A DNA stretch of 64,000 bases, taken from positions 35,759,660 to 35,823,659 of the forward strand of contig NC_079205.1 of NCBI RefSeq assembly GCF_026745355.1. Direction: 5' to 3'. Below, in pieces: positions 48,389-59,554 of the stretch; within the stretch, counting starts at the first letter, position 1; every line of letters starts with the position of its first letter. Both the position numbers and the translations under genes were made by a program. Under the pieces are notes generated by a model. The model saw only the letters and a list, made by a program, of their open reading frames with translations, ran no database searches and was not told the DNA's origin. This DNA comes from Beta vulgaris subsp. vulgaris. Lineage: Eukaryota > Streptophyta > Magnoliopsida > Caryophyllales > Amaranthaceae.

Positions 48389-49751
48389 CACTAGTAGAAT
48401 AAATGCTTATTGCTGCGGTCATTAAGTGCCCTATTGCAGCGGTTTTGGTCGCGCAACAATTAAGGGGACATCAATATGTAATTAATATATTGCTGCGGTT
48501 TTAAACCGCAGCAATATTTGAACATATTGCTGCAGTTTCTTGAAAAAGCCGCAGCAATATGTATATTTTTCAATATTAAAAAATACAGGTATATTGTTGC
48601 GATTTCTTCCCAAAATCGCATCAATATACGCAGTAACGCAGGGCAGGTAAATATTTTTTTTTTCATTACTAAGACGTAAATTTCTAGTAGTCATAATACA
48701 CTTATGATATACATATTTTAAATCCAGGGAGACTATTACAGTACTAAAACAACACAAAAGTTACTAACCCAAATTGTCATATATTCAATAAAAATAATAT
48801 TTTACAAATCCTAATTACAAAATATTAAAAAAATGAAAACAGACTAATGAGGAAAAATTAAAAAAAAAAAACGAAAAAATAGAGATATACGAAGATCTAA
48901 AATGAAACAGAAATACAGAGAATTAACAAAAAAATTAAAAATTAAAAAAGGGAAAACATCATTGAATCTTGAAACCGACGAACGCCGGTGGTCGAGACGA
49001 ACGGAACGCAAACGAACCACCACTGGTTAAAAGGACCTTACGTTGCTTCTCGCGACGGAGACATGGACGACCTTACGTTGCTTCTCGCGACGGAGACATG
49101 GATGAGGCGAGGGAAGAGGACAGACTTGTTAAAAGGAAGACATACGAGGGTTGAAATTTCGCTGAGATCTTAAGACAGATGACGATGAAATCTGATGGTG
49201 GGAAGTACAACGGAGAGACGACCATGGTGGTAGACGTGCGACATCAAACTAGACGACCACCACGTTCGGATTTTACTGACGACGGAGGAGGAGATGCGAG
49301 AGAGTGAGGAGAGAGAGAGAGGAGAGAGAGAGGGGAGCGTGATTTTTTTTACTGATCTGATGAGGAGGAAATGAGAGGGAGAGAGAGGTTTAAAAAAATG
49401 GCTGGGAGGAATTGTTTTAAGGAAGAAGGAATAAAACCCTAATTGGGTTGGGCATTTTATTTTAAAACATCCTATTGCTGCGGTTTTTAGTAGGAACCGC
49501 TAGCAATATGTTCAAATATTAATAAAAAACTAATATTTTAATTATTGCTGCGGTTTTTATTGAAAACCACAGCAATACAGTTGGTCAAAAAGTCTAAATT
49601 AAGTTTGAAAAATTTTCACGTTGACATCTATTGCTGCGGTTTCTTGCCGAAACCGCAACAATATGTCTATTTTATATTTTCCTTTTCTTTTTACGTGATA
49701 TATTGCTGCGTATGGGTAAAACCGCAGCAATAGGCAATTATTCTACTAGTG
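48389..49751 (-). mobile_element. Small non-autonomous CACTA of family 1, minus orientation
   Basis: 1,363 bp. Ends CACTAGTAGAATAAATGC and GCAATTATTCTACTAGTG; duplication cat at 48386-48388 and 49752-49754. The conserved 3' module lies at the left end (CGCGCAACAATTAAGGGG near 48452), so the element runs leftward. Hairpin subterminal repeats occur at 48490-48640 and 49470-49735. The middle is a GA-rich block (the leader on the other strand) and a ~41 bp direct duplication containing CCTTACGTTGCTTCTCGCGA (49033 and 49074). No transposase. Confidence 0.95.
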
Positions 49752-49754
49752 CAT

Positions 49755-50490
49755 GAACCCAAATATCAAATTACATTAATCAAACTTAGCTCAAAAATTT
49801 TATTAGACTAACAAAACATACTTAATTTTACAAATAGATACTTAGGTTTATTACAACATCACCACCACCACAACAACAACAACAACAACAACAACAACCA
49901 CACTTCTAGCAAGGACAAAAGCAACAGTAAGCAACAATAACCACACAACAACAATGACAACAATCACAATAACAACACCACACAAAAACACTTAAAGAGG
50001 GAAAGTACCAATAATAGGAGTAAATTAGTGGCAACACCACCATGACCATCACGACAACAAGACAGCAGCGATGGCTAGCGACGGAGAAGCTGGGATGACT
50101 ACCTAGCATGCATCGTTCCCTTTCGGTCCCATCTGTCGTTGCCTCTGGGCACAAGTGGATTCTTGATAGTGGTACCAGCAACCCATGAGCATCTACAACG
50201 ACAAAGATGCGAGCGGGAGAGGGGAAAGGTTAGGACAACAATGACAACTCTGTCCACATCCCCGACAAGACAATACCGAGGATTACCAACGAGGCAAGAC
50301 AACTTTCTAGCGAAACAAAAAGAAGGGGATGCGAGAGAGGAAATTGAGGCATGACGAATTTTGGCTCTTGCTCTCCAATTGGTTGAAAATAATTAAGCTA
50401 CCATAAGAATTAGCTTGTACCTATACAAAGGTTTGGTACGGTGTTATACAATAATACTGGATTTAAGTGTAGTAAGTACTAATAAAATAT
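49755..50490. other. Spacer with (AAC)n/(ACC)n microsatellite
   Basis: A trinucleotide run at about 49857-49900 is followed by AAC- and CAA-rich sequence. No gene is supported. Confidence 0.5.
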
Positions 50491-50492
50491 TC

Positions 50493-51180
50493 TTACAATA
50501 GCTTGTGGGGTAGTGTTTTTGGCAACAAATGCTTCTCACTCTTCAGGGTTGATACTTTTCCATCTCGGAAATGATAATTTGGAAGGTTCGAATGATGTTT
50601 CGGTGAAGCTTGAGAATCGGATGACATTTCTCCGCCGTAGATTTTCTTCTTCTTTGTACCTACTACTTTCCTCCACCTAGTGATCCACTCATACACTAAC
50701 TTAGCCTTGAAATCTCTGAATCTCTCGGCAACCGCCGATAGAAATACATTCTTCTTGGCTTCATCATCTTCGATGTTGAAAAAATTCTACAAAAAAACGC
50801 ATTTCACAAATTCGTTTCCACAATTGTTGTAATTTATACGCTATCAATAATATTACACTTATATTTAACTAAGTAATTAAGAAAGTAAACGTTATTGTAC
50901 ATGAAACCTACCATAATATCATCCCATAAACACTTCTTTTGAAACGCTTGAACTTTGTGCATTTAATTCTTCACGGCGAGGTCGATCTTGCACGTAATCG
51001 TTTCCCCATGATAGCATTTACATCCTCTATGCTCTCAAGCATAGTGATGAACTCAACCTGAAGATCCCAATTCTCGAGATCACCTTTATCCCATTTCTTT
51101 CTCTCATCGTATAAGTCATCCTCTGTAGTGTGTTCACTACTCGTGCTCTTATTCATATGCACATCCGTCATCTCCATGAA
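50493..51180 (-). pseudogene. Transposase_24-like fragment of a minus-strand CACTA
   Basis: The minus strand at 50790-50650 reads FLSAVAERFRDFKAKLVYEW, which matches the YLSAVNPRWRDFKSKLVFGW block of the Transposase_24 gene at 35380. The frame ends at 50493. A separate frame at 51177-50971 (MEMTDVHMNKST, charged and unrecognised) may be an upstream exon of the same gene. In CACTA elements this gene lies 3' of the transposase, which fits the TNP2 relic on the same strand at 53.7-56.7 kb. Confidence 0.6.
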
Positions 51181-51244
51181 ATTATAAAAAAATACGTCTT
51201 AATATATAAAGCTCAAGAAAACAAAAAACAAATAACAACCGTAC

Positions 51245-52262
51245 TAAGGGGCAACAAGGAAGGGGTGTGCAGGGAAGGGGTGAGTATATAGGGGAGAGGA
51301 GGGATGGGAAGGGGAAGGGTAGGCAGGGGAGGTGAGGTTGGGTCGGGGAGGGGTCTGTGCAAGGGAGGGGAGGGGTTGGGCAGGGAGGGAGGGGTATGTG
51401 TATGGAGAGGGCTGGCAGGGGAGGGGGAGGGTCTGTGCAGGGAGGGGCTGGGTGGAAAGGGGAGGGGAAGGCGGGTCTCTGTAGGGAGGAGAGGGGTGGG
51501 CAGGGGTTGGGGAGGGGTGTGCAGGGACGGGGGTCTGTGCAGCGGAGGGGGGGTCTGTGCAGGGACGGGAGGGGTGGTCAGGGGGTTGGGAAGGGGTGTG
51601 CGGGGAAGGGGGGTCTTTATAGGGGATGGGGGGTCTGTGCAGGCAGGGGAGAGGGCAAGTAGGGGGAGGGGAGGGCTGGGCAGGGGATGGGGGAAGGGTC
51701 TTTGCAGGGAAAGGGTGGGGTTGGGCAGGTAGGGGTGGGCAGGGGAGGGGGATATTTGCAGGGAGAGGGCTGGCGGGGGAGGAGGATGGTCTGTGCAGAG
51801 AGGGGAGGGGTAGGGAGGGGAGGGGCGAGGGGTCTGTGCAAGGGAGCGGAGGGGTGGTGAGGAGGAAGGGGAGGGGTGGGCAAGGGATGAGAGGGGTCCC
51901 TTCCCCTCCCCTGTCCACCCTCCCCCTCCCTTCCTTCCTTAGACCCCCTCCCATATACATACCCTCCCCCTCCCTGCACACCCCTCCCTACATAGACCCC
52001 CCCTCCCTGCACAGACCCCCTCTTTGCACACCCCTCCCTAAGCCTCTGTCCACCCTTCCCCTCCCCTGTGCAGATCCCCTCCCCTGCCTGCACATCCCTC
52101 TCGTTCCTACACAGACCCCCTCTCCTACCCACCCTTCCTCTCTCCCTGCACAGACCCTCATCTCCCCCCTCCTCTTCCATCCCTCCCCTTCACAAACCCA
52201 GCAACCCCCAACCCTCCCCTCCCATGCATAGTCCCCCCTCCCTGCACCCCCTCCCCCTCTTT
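51245..52262. repeat. G-rich then C-rich inverted minisatellite, about 1 kb
   Basis: From about 51245 to 51900 the plus strand is made of degenerate units such as GGGGAGGGGTCTGTGCAGGG and GGGGTGGGCAGGGG. At about 51900 it flips, and to 52262 the plus strand carries the complementary C-rich units (CCCTGCACAGACCCCC). The whole block is an imperfect inverted array. Runs of three to four G at short spacing mean many potential G-quadruplexes on each strand. Long frames across it (245 aa and others) are products of base composition. Confidence 0.92.
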
Positions 52263-52394
52263 TCTTTAAGCCTCTATGTTTCCCAATTTCATTTGCATGA
52301 AAATTTATGCACAAATACCTAATATGTAGTTTCATTCTACCTCATATCGCCTTATGCAACCAAAGTTTGGAGTTAGATCAACAAAGATACTAAA

Positions 52395-52762
52395 AAGGAA
52401 AATTCACAAGAGAGGGCCCAACTATTTCCCATTTTCTTTTATAAGTCCCAACTATGGATTATTCCCCACAGATCCCAAGTTTACTATCTTATGATTTTCA
52501 TAGGTCCTGAGTTACTTATAGCCGGTTTAGAAGATAAGATTTTTAAATGTTTACCATCTTCGAACACTTTCAGCAAGTGAAAAAAAACCTATAAAATGGG
52601 GCCAACGTTTAAAAATCTTACCTTTTAAACCGTTTATAATTAATTCAGGACTTATAAAAATCACAAGATGGTAAACTTGGGACCTGTAAGGAATAATCCG
52701 TAGTTGGGACTTATACAAGAAAATGGATAATAGTTGGGCCTCCTCTTGTGAATTTCTCCTAA
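52395..52762. mobile_element. Foldback element with arms of about 170 bp
   Basis: AAATTCACAAGAGAGGGCCC at the left is matched by the inverse of GGGCCTCCTCTTGTGAATTT at the right. The complementarity continues through most of the element (blocks 'aagtcccaacta', 'aacttgggacctg', 'agataagatttttaaa'). It would fold into one long hairpin. No coding capacity; target duplication not resolved. Confidence 0.8.
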
Positions 52763-53340
52763 AAAATGAAGCGAATCGACCAAAATAGGCCTAAAATTAC
52801 ATTTACATTCCCGAACTTTAACCAACAACAAAATGGAAGGCTAAAAATCTACACAATAGTTAGATTATACCTCATATAATTATGGTCAAAAGAAATTTAA
52901 GGTTAAATGACTCGAGAAGTACAAATGGGACGCGAATTGGCCAAAATAGGCCTAAAATCACATTTACGTTCCCGAAATTCGACCAACAACAAATGCAGGG
53001 CTAAAAATCTACACACTAGTTATATTATACATCATATTATCATGTTCAAAAAGAATTTGGGGTTAAATGACTCGAGAAGTACGAATTGGACGCGAATCGG
53101 CCAAAATAGGCCTAAAATCACATTTACGTTCCCCAAATTTGACTAATAACAAATGCAAGGCTAAAAATCTACACACTAGTTATATTATACCTAATATTAT
53201 CATGTTACAAAAAAATTTGTATTTAGATGACTCGAGAATTACGAATTGGACGCGAAAAGGTGAAAATAGATCTAAAATGACCTTTTTTTCCTGAAATTCG
53301 ACCAACAATAAATGCAAGCCTAAAAAATATACACAATAGT
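52763..53340. repeat. 160 bp tandem repeat, about 3.5 units
   Basis: The block CAAAATAGGCCTAAAAT (diverged in the last unit) starts at 52781, 52942, 53102 and 53262, a period of 160-161. Units share 'gactcgagaagtacgaattg' and 'aaaaatctacaca' blocks. A further partial unit at about 53604-53680 lies beyond the inserted foldback at 53341. Frames within it are spurious. Confidence 0.9.
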
Positions 53341-53560
53341 TAAAAATGTGAAGAGTGAGGTCACATGAAAAGGGAATGCCCATCTGATGGTAGCGATGGA
53401 GGTGGCGAGAACTGAGGCCGATGTGGAGAGTCAGGTCACATGGCAAGAGAATCCCCATTAGGTGGTAGCGGCGGAGATGGTTCTAACTGTTATAAATGTG
53501 TGGAGAACCAGATGGGCATTTCATTGCCATGTGACCTCACTCTCCACATTTGCAACAGTT
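53341..53560. mobile_element. Small inverted-repeat insertion within the 160 bp array
   Basis: Left arm GAGGTCACATG...GGGAATGCCCATCTG (about 53355-53385); right arm CAGATGGGCATTTCATTGCC then CATGTGACCTCACTCTCCAC (about 53510-53550). It separates the main array from its last partial unit, so it probably inserted into the array. Confidence 0.65.
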
Positions 53561-53675
53561 TCACCACCATCGCCACCCCATTGCACTTCCCCCTTTGCCA
53601 TGTAGGCCTAAAATAACCTTTTCGTTCCCGAAATTCAACCAAGAACAAAAATAAGCCAAAAAATCATCATATTAG

Positions 53676-56600
53676 TTACGAAGTGGACAAATTAGACATA
53701 TCTGAGTATATGGCTCGTGATTTATTGGCCTTCCACCATTTCTTAGGATCTTCAACAACATATCTCCCTTTAGTGTGATGTATTTTTAGGATAGGTAAAA
53801 CCTGGGATGTCCTCGAATGCATCATACTATTCCTTGTCATCGACATCACCAATGTCGAGGATACTCCTTTTTTCAGGTACAATAATTGACCACTAATTAT
53901 CAGCAGGATTAGTTATATAAAATACTTGCTTAACTTGTGATGCTAGTACAACTGGCTCATGAGTTTCATGTAGACGACTAAGGTCAACAAGAGTTAATCC
54001 GCAAGGATCATCTTTTTTTACGCAACGTCGATTATCGTCAACCTACTTGCAACACAAGAGGAAATTATGAAAAGTACAGTAGTCCAGCTCCCATATTTCT
54101 TCAATTCACCCATAATAATTATTGTCAGCAAGTACAAGTGACTTATCCTTCGAGCTTGCGTATTGTGTAGATGACGGCACAAGTGAAACACCATTTTTTG
54201 TTGCGATGTCGACTTAAGATCTTGACATTCAGTCGAAAACATATACCCATTAATATCGTAACCCTCATAAGAGCGTACAGCTTCACGAGGACTAAATGCT
54301 AACTACTTGACTATTTTAGAAACACTTTCATCCAAATCATTCACTACTCGTTTATGAACCAATCAATGAACGCCTTGTTATGCATTTTCGTCAATGCCCT
54401 TATTCCTTTTCCAGGGTTGCTAACACATAATTCCTTCGTATGTTCATCTAAATAAGGATGGACAACTGATACGTGATGCAACACAAATAAGTGAGCTTGT
54501 GTACGCTTCTCTAAAGAAGGTGAGATCAATTTAGAACTAATTATACCCTTGCCCTCAAGTTTGCCATCGTGTCGAGATGTCGGAAGGCCAACAGTATAAA
54601 CACTAGCAAAATACTCAGCCACAAAATTACTAACTACTTCACCCACAATCCCTTGAATTGTACTACCTTCTGGTTGTGCAGAATTTTAAACTTTATCCTT
54701 CAAAGTAATCATATATCACTCAAAAGGATAGCGCCACCTCAAAAACACCGGACTACACAACTTAATTTCTAGAACTAAATGGACAATGAGAAGGACCATA
54801 ATATCAAAAAATACGGGGGGAAAAACATCTCAAATTTGAATAGAGTTTCAACTACTCTGGCTTGCAAGGAATCGAGGGTCGACAGTTCTAGGACTTTGCT
54901 GCATATTTTATGGAAAAATGAACAAAGTTCTGTAATTGTGTGCCTCACATGCTTTGGAAATATCCCACGTATTGCAATCGGTAAGAATACTTGCATGATG
55001 ACACGACAATCGTGAGATTTCATACTCGATAACTTCAACTCACCATCTAAGGTAACAATTCGCTTCATATTCTATGAGTAGCCAATTGGAACCTTAATTC
55101 CATACAGCGACTCGCAAAAATATGTTTCTCTGCTCGCGACATCATGTAGCGAGCCGGTGGCAAATAATTCTTCTCCGAATCCTCCACCTTATTTTTCTTT
55201 TTCGAGTTTCCTAATCAACCCTATCCTCCACTACTGTCTTCTTCCTTCTGTCCCTTTTCTGAGCCCACAACTTTGGTCGAAGCTCGTGTTTTTCCAAGTA
55301 AAGTCGTGACGCTTTAACATCTTTTGTCTTGCACGGAATATTCATAAGTGTCGCAAGAATAGCTTCACAATCATTCTTCTCTATGTGCATCACATCCAAA
55401 CAATGTCTGACATGTAGATCTTTCCAATATGGGAGTTTCTGAAAAATCAATTGCTTTTTCCATAATCTTGTAGGTCTATCAACCTTACTAACAGGTTTAC
55501 CCGAAGATTGTTTCAAGGCCCTTAACTTGATTATAAACTTCAGTACAAGTTAATTGTCTACGAGCAACTTCATGTTCAACCGTCCCATCGAATGCGTCCT
55601 TCTTAAACCGATAGGGATGTCACGTCTGAGGAGCCTTCATGTGTGCATATAAAAATTTTTGCTGCCCTTAAGGTGTGTAGACTTCATGTCATCTACACAT
55701 ACTGGGCACCATTATTTTCCTCTAGTCTTATACTCAGAAAAGTTTCCATAAGCTGGATAATCGTTCATAGTACACAAAAGCATGGGATGCATAGTGAACA
55801 TCTCATTAGCATACGCATCAAATGCTAATGCTCCTTCGTCCCACATCTTCTGTAAATCTTCAACAAGCGGATTGAGGTATACATCTGTGTAATTTCTAGG
55901 ATGTTTCGGCCCCAATATAAGAAGCGACAACATGATGTACTTGCGTTTCATGCACAACCAAGGAGGCAAATTACAAACCACTAAAACTACTAGCCATGTA
56001 CTATGTTGAGAACTAAGATTGCTAAAAGGGTTCATGCCATCTGTACATAATCCAAGCCTCATATTCCTATCCTCCTTACCAAATGCCTTATGCCCCCTGT
56101 TGATATTTTTTCACTCAGGCGAATCAACTAGATGCTTTAGCAGACCGTCTTTCTTCCTACGATCTGCATGCCACCTAAATTTCTTCGCATCTCCTTTAAT
56201 TGAGAACATGCGATTAAATCTAGGTATTATGGATAGATACCACAACACCTTAGCTGGTGGTCCTTCACTACCCCAAGCTCCTTCACGCTTATACCTCGAC
56301 AATCCATAATGTGGACATTCATGTAAATGCTCATATTCATTACGATAAAGCACACAATCGTTAGCACAAGCATTTATCCACTCGTACTCTAAACCAAAAG
56401 GACACGTGAGTTTCTTAGCATAATAGTATGACTTTGACAGTTCATTTCCATTAGGGAGCATATCAACTAAAACTTCCAACACCGATGAGAAACTAGAGTC
56501 CGTCCAACTAGCTTTCAACTTAATGTTGAAGAGTGTTATCACGGTGGAAAGTTTGGCATACTTACTTTGTACAACATGGATACAACGACTTTTCAGCAGC

Positions 56601-56710
56601 CCAAACGTAGACTCAAAAAACGAGGCCGTTTACACAACTGATCTTTAACCTCGTGTATCATCTCGTCTACTAGATCCCTATCATCATTCATGTACGATCC
56701 ATTTCATTCA
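53676..56710 (-). pseudogene. Second TNP2-type CACTA transposase, minus strand, internally deleted
   Basis: Read down the minus strand: a short start region at 56700-56600, then directly TVITLFNIKLKAS, CPFGLEYEWINACAND, YLSIIPRFNRMFSIK, RLGLCTDGMNPF, LPPWLCMKRKY, HCLDVMHIEKNDCEAI, HDCRVIMQVFLPIAIRGIF, FFHKICSKVLE, FIDWF, and DDPCGLTLVDLSRLHETHEP with VFYITNPADN. A TAG follows at about 53905 where the other copy has Gln-Trp. The acidic segment between the start and the TNP2 core seen in the first copy is missing, and several frameshifts break the rest. Its sequence is clearly a different lineage from the family 1 transposase. Confidence 0.9.
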
Positions 56711-57277
56711 ATAAGACCTATAATAATTAAATACAACCAATAATTATAATGTATCAATAATTACTTAATTACATAAACATGCAATAAAATCACATATTCA
56801 AATAACACACAGACACATGCAAGCTAAGATAGTGACATGTTCAAATGTATGCATGCAGCCAAAGGTCCTTATCACTCCAACCTAACCCATCCTTGGACGT
56901 TCAATCTCACTAGTGAATATATACCAACTTTTCAATTCTAAGGAAAATCTGGCAGCATTTCCCTACAGTTCTCCAAGTACACAATGTAGATAATTATTGC
57001 TTATCTACATATGTACCCAGAGAATAATGTAGAGAAACGATAAGCAAGACATTCCATAGAATAGAGAAGAAGACACACATTCACCACCTAAGTGAGATCA
57101 GACGTAACAGTCCCAAATCGAAGACTATTCAAGACTTACTCCTAATGAGTAAGTCTTTAACGGGTATCAAGGTATATGATGATGATTCAAACAACTTGTA
57201 GATTTCATAGCTAAATTACATTGTTTTCATATAATCTCATATCAAGAAATATACATACATGATAAGAAATACATATA

Positions 57278-57298
57278 TATATATATATATATATTAAT

Positions 57299-57332
<34 letters not shown>
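57278..57332. repeat. (AT)n microsatellite in the CACTA family 2 leader
   Basis: Nearly pure AT runs broken by ATTAATTATAT. Confidence 0.85.
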
Positions 57333-57337
<5 letters not shown>

Positions 57338-58228
57338 CATAACTTAATCAAATTGAAGCACATGAAAAATTTATCTCATCAACAAATCAAACAAAGAAGA
57401 AAACGAAATTAAACTAGTTACCTCTTAACACCAATGACAAGCAATAAAGAGAGAAGAGATAGTTGGAACTTTATTTGCCTTCCTTAGCATCTTGTTCCTA
57501 TAATTAACGAAATCCACATTTCACATTAATCATTTAATTCAATTAAGAAAAATAAAACTAACATTAAAACAAGATTAATTCATACTTCACTAAGCAAAAA
57601 TTGACTAAACTCAAGAGCAATGAAGAAAGAGTAGGGCAGTGGTGGTGGTAGTCGTTGATGCCACTTGTAGGTGGTGGTGTTGCGTAGTGGTGGAGGAGCT
57701 CCATACCCTAAACCCATTCAAAGGGTGGAGAAGAGAAGAGAAGAGAAGCGAAGAGAAGAGAAGAAAACAAAAGAGAAGAAAGAGAAGGGTAGTGGTGGTG
57801 GTGTAGGTCGTTGCTACACGTGGTGGGTGGTGCAGCTGCGTGGTGGTGGAGCACTGGTGGTGCGCAAACCCACTCGAATCAATGAAGGAGATAATGAAGC
57901 AATGCTGGTGGTGCGTCAATGTCGCGCATAATTGGTGTGCGAGTGACTGAGAGGGAGGGGTTTTGTTTTGCTCGTCAAATTTTTCTAGGGGAGGGAAATT
58001 TGGGATGTCCACTGTGTTTTGCGCGCAATAACTTAATTAGATCTGGAATTTGGGATGGAAAGTGAAGGGCTGCATACATTACAAAGGCCTGTGTTTTTTG
58101 GATAACCACAGTCGTTCACAAAAGGGCTGCAGTTTCCTTGAAAACTGCAACCCTTCATATACGAAGGTTTGTGTTTTTCAAAAACCGCAGCCCTTGCACC
58201 GCAACCCTTGCGTTTTTCTCTACTGGTG

Positions 58229-58913
58229 AGAATTCATGTATTTATGCTTAGAACCCATGATCAGTGAATAGTCTCCTATCCAGGGTTAGGGTGAAAGTAT
58301 GGATTAGGGTTTAAAGGTATTGTTAATGTGATTGTGATGATCCAATGTTCTTAATCGAATTTTGAACTCTTTTATCATCTCCGTGAATCAACTTAATTTC
58401 TAACCCAAGATATTGGGTAGAAATTAAGGGGATCCTTTATTAGGAGTTTTCCAAATTCATTGAATCTCTTAATCAACTGACTAATGACCATTCGAGAGAT
58501 GATCTAGTTGATTGATCAAGTCATTATTCTTGAGGACCATTCGAGAGAGGACTCGAGTATTTTTGAGGAAAATTAAACCTTGCATAATTGTCGCCTTTGA
58601 ATCACAATTGCATTAATTATTGTTTTCAAAATTTAATACATACTAGTAACCTTAACTCCAGTGTCTTTCTATTTGATATTTCATATTGTGTTATTTGCTT
58701 GTTTTTTGATAATATTTAGTTGTATTTGTTACCAAATCATTCTTATACCCCCCAAAAAAATCCCTTAATTAGGTAATCTAGACTTAATTGATTTTGATAA
58801 ATCCTATTTTCCATCTGGATCGACCCTTGACTTGCCTTTACTATGTTCTTAGTAATTGCTTGTTTTAAAAGCAATTTTTGGTACTTTAACGACGCGCTAA
58901 AAACCTCTTATCA
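58229..58913 (+). repeat. 3' portion of a Gypsy LTR, truncated by the CACTA family 2 insertion
   Basis: It ends ACCTCTTATCA, immediately before a tRNA-Asp-type primer site. Its left side is cut by the CACTA terminus at 58228. The missing 5' part of the LTR was not found to the left. Confidence 0.7.
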
Positions 58914-58916
58914 AAA

Positions 58917-58934
58917 TGGCGCCGTTGGCGGGGA
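58917..58934 (+). promoter_or_regulatory. Primer binding site, tRNA-Asp type
   Basis: TGGCGCCGTTGGCGGGGA differs at one base from the site of the LTR element at 25615. It marks the start of the internal region. Confidence 0.8.
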
Positions 58935-59050
58935 AAACGTGCTATTGATTGAAGTTCTCTCAGTTTAGTGTTGCTTAGTTGATTTTTATTTTATTTTTTA
59001 TTTTTGTGGTTGTTATTTTCTGATCCTCTACTTAGCTTTGTTGTGTTACA

Positions 59051-59554
59051 TGATAAGAAGAGCTCGCAGTTCACCCACGTTGCCTCTAGATCTAGAAATT
59101 GACCGTACCTTGCGAAAGGTTCGAAAAGATTTGTAACAATTGTCTTTGGGATCCGAACCATCTTCACCAATCTCAAGTACATTAAGTGAAGTTGAATCAG
59201 ATATGGGTGAAGCAAGCCACAACTCTTTAGGGATTTTAGAAATCCGGGTTCCTATATTCTTCAAGGCCAGGTGGTATTCGACTCCCCACCACTACTATTG
59301 ACCTCAGCATTTATCCTCAGTTCACTCGGATGGTGAAAGTAGAACAATTTTGTGGAGGGTTGGATGAAGATTCTCTTGACCATCTTGACATGTTTATTAA
59401 GATTTGTGCCCTGATTACCATAAATGACGTCTCCCAGACTACATCAAGATGCATCTATTCCGATCTCCTCTTACCGGAAAAGCAAAGTCATGATGCAAGA
59501 GCCTACCTGCCAATTCCCTCACTATATGGAAGGAAGTCACTATGGCCTTTCTAG
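59051..59554 (+). pseudogene. Gypsy gag, 5' part, degraded
   Basis: It starts MIRRARSSPTLPLDLEIDRT at 59051 and has a stop at about 59132. Further on is MVKVEQFCGGLDEDSLDHLD followed by MFIKICALI, the gag block usually written as 'F.GL..EDP..HL..F..IC', then LPEKQSHDARAYL in a shifted frame. It is cut by a small CACTA at 59555 and continues at 60890. It resembles gag of Tat/Athila-group Gypsy elements. Confidence 0.75.

Larger units (their letters stand above)
53676..58228 (-). mobile_element. CACTA family 2 relic, minus orientation; 5' end present, 3' end unresolved
   Basis: The 5' terminus, read on the minus strand from 58228, is CACCAGTAGAGAAAAACGC. It is followed by subterminal repeats AAGGGCTGCGGTTTTTG and their inverses (58090-58215), which share the GCTGCGGTTTT core with family 1 but not the rest. 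Then come a leader with a GAGAA-rich run (57720-57790), the TNP2 relic and probably the Transposase_24 fragment at 50.5-51.2 kb. I could not find the matching 3' terminus or a duplication; the flanking bases at the 5' end are aga (58229-58231). Confidence 0.75.

Noticed and set aside
49906..50354. Frames near the trinucleotide repeat
   Set aside because: No domain or splice-consistent continuation; composition is driven by AAC/CAA repeats.
51244..52335. Long frames on both strands (up to 245 aa) rich in Pro/Ser/Thr or Gly/Arg
   Set aside because: They are translations of the G-rich/C-rich minisatellite in several frames; length comes from lack of A/T-containing stops, not from coding.
52907..53294. 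Two similar frames starting MTRE
   Set aside because: The 160 bp tandem repeat happens to stay open; the similarity reflects the repeat, not a gene family.
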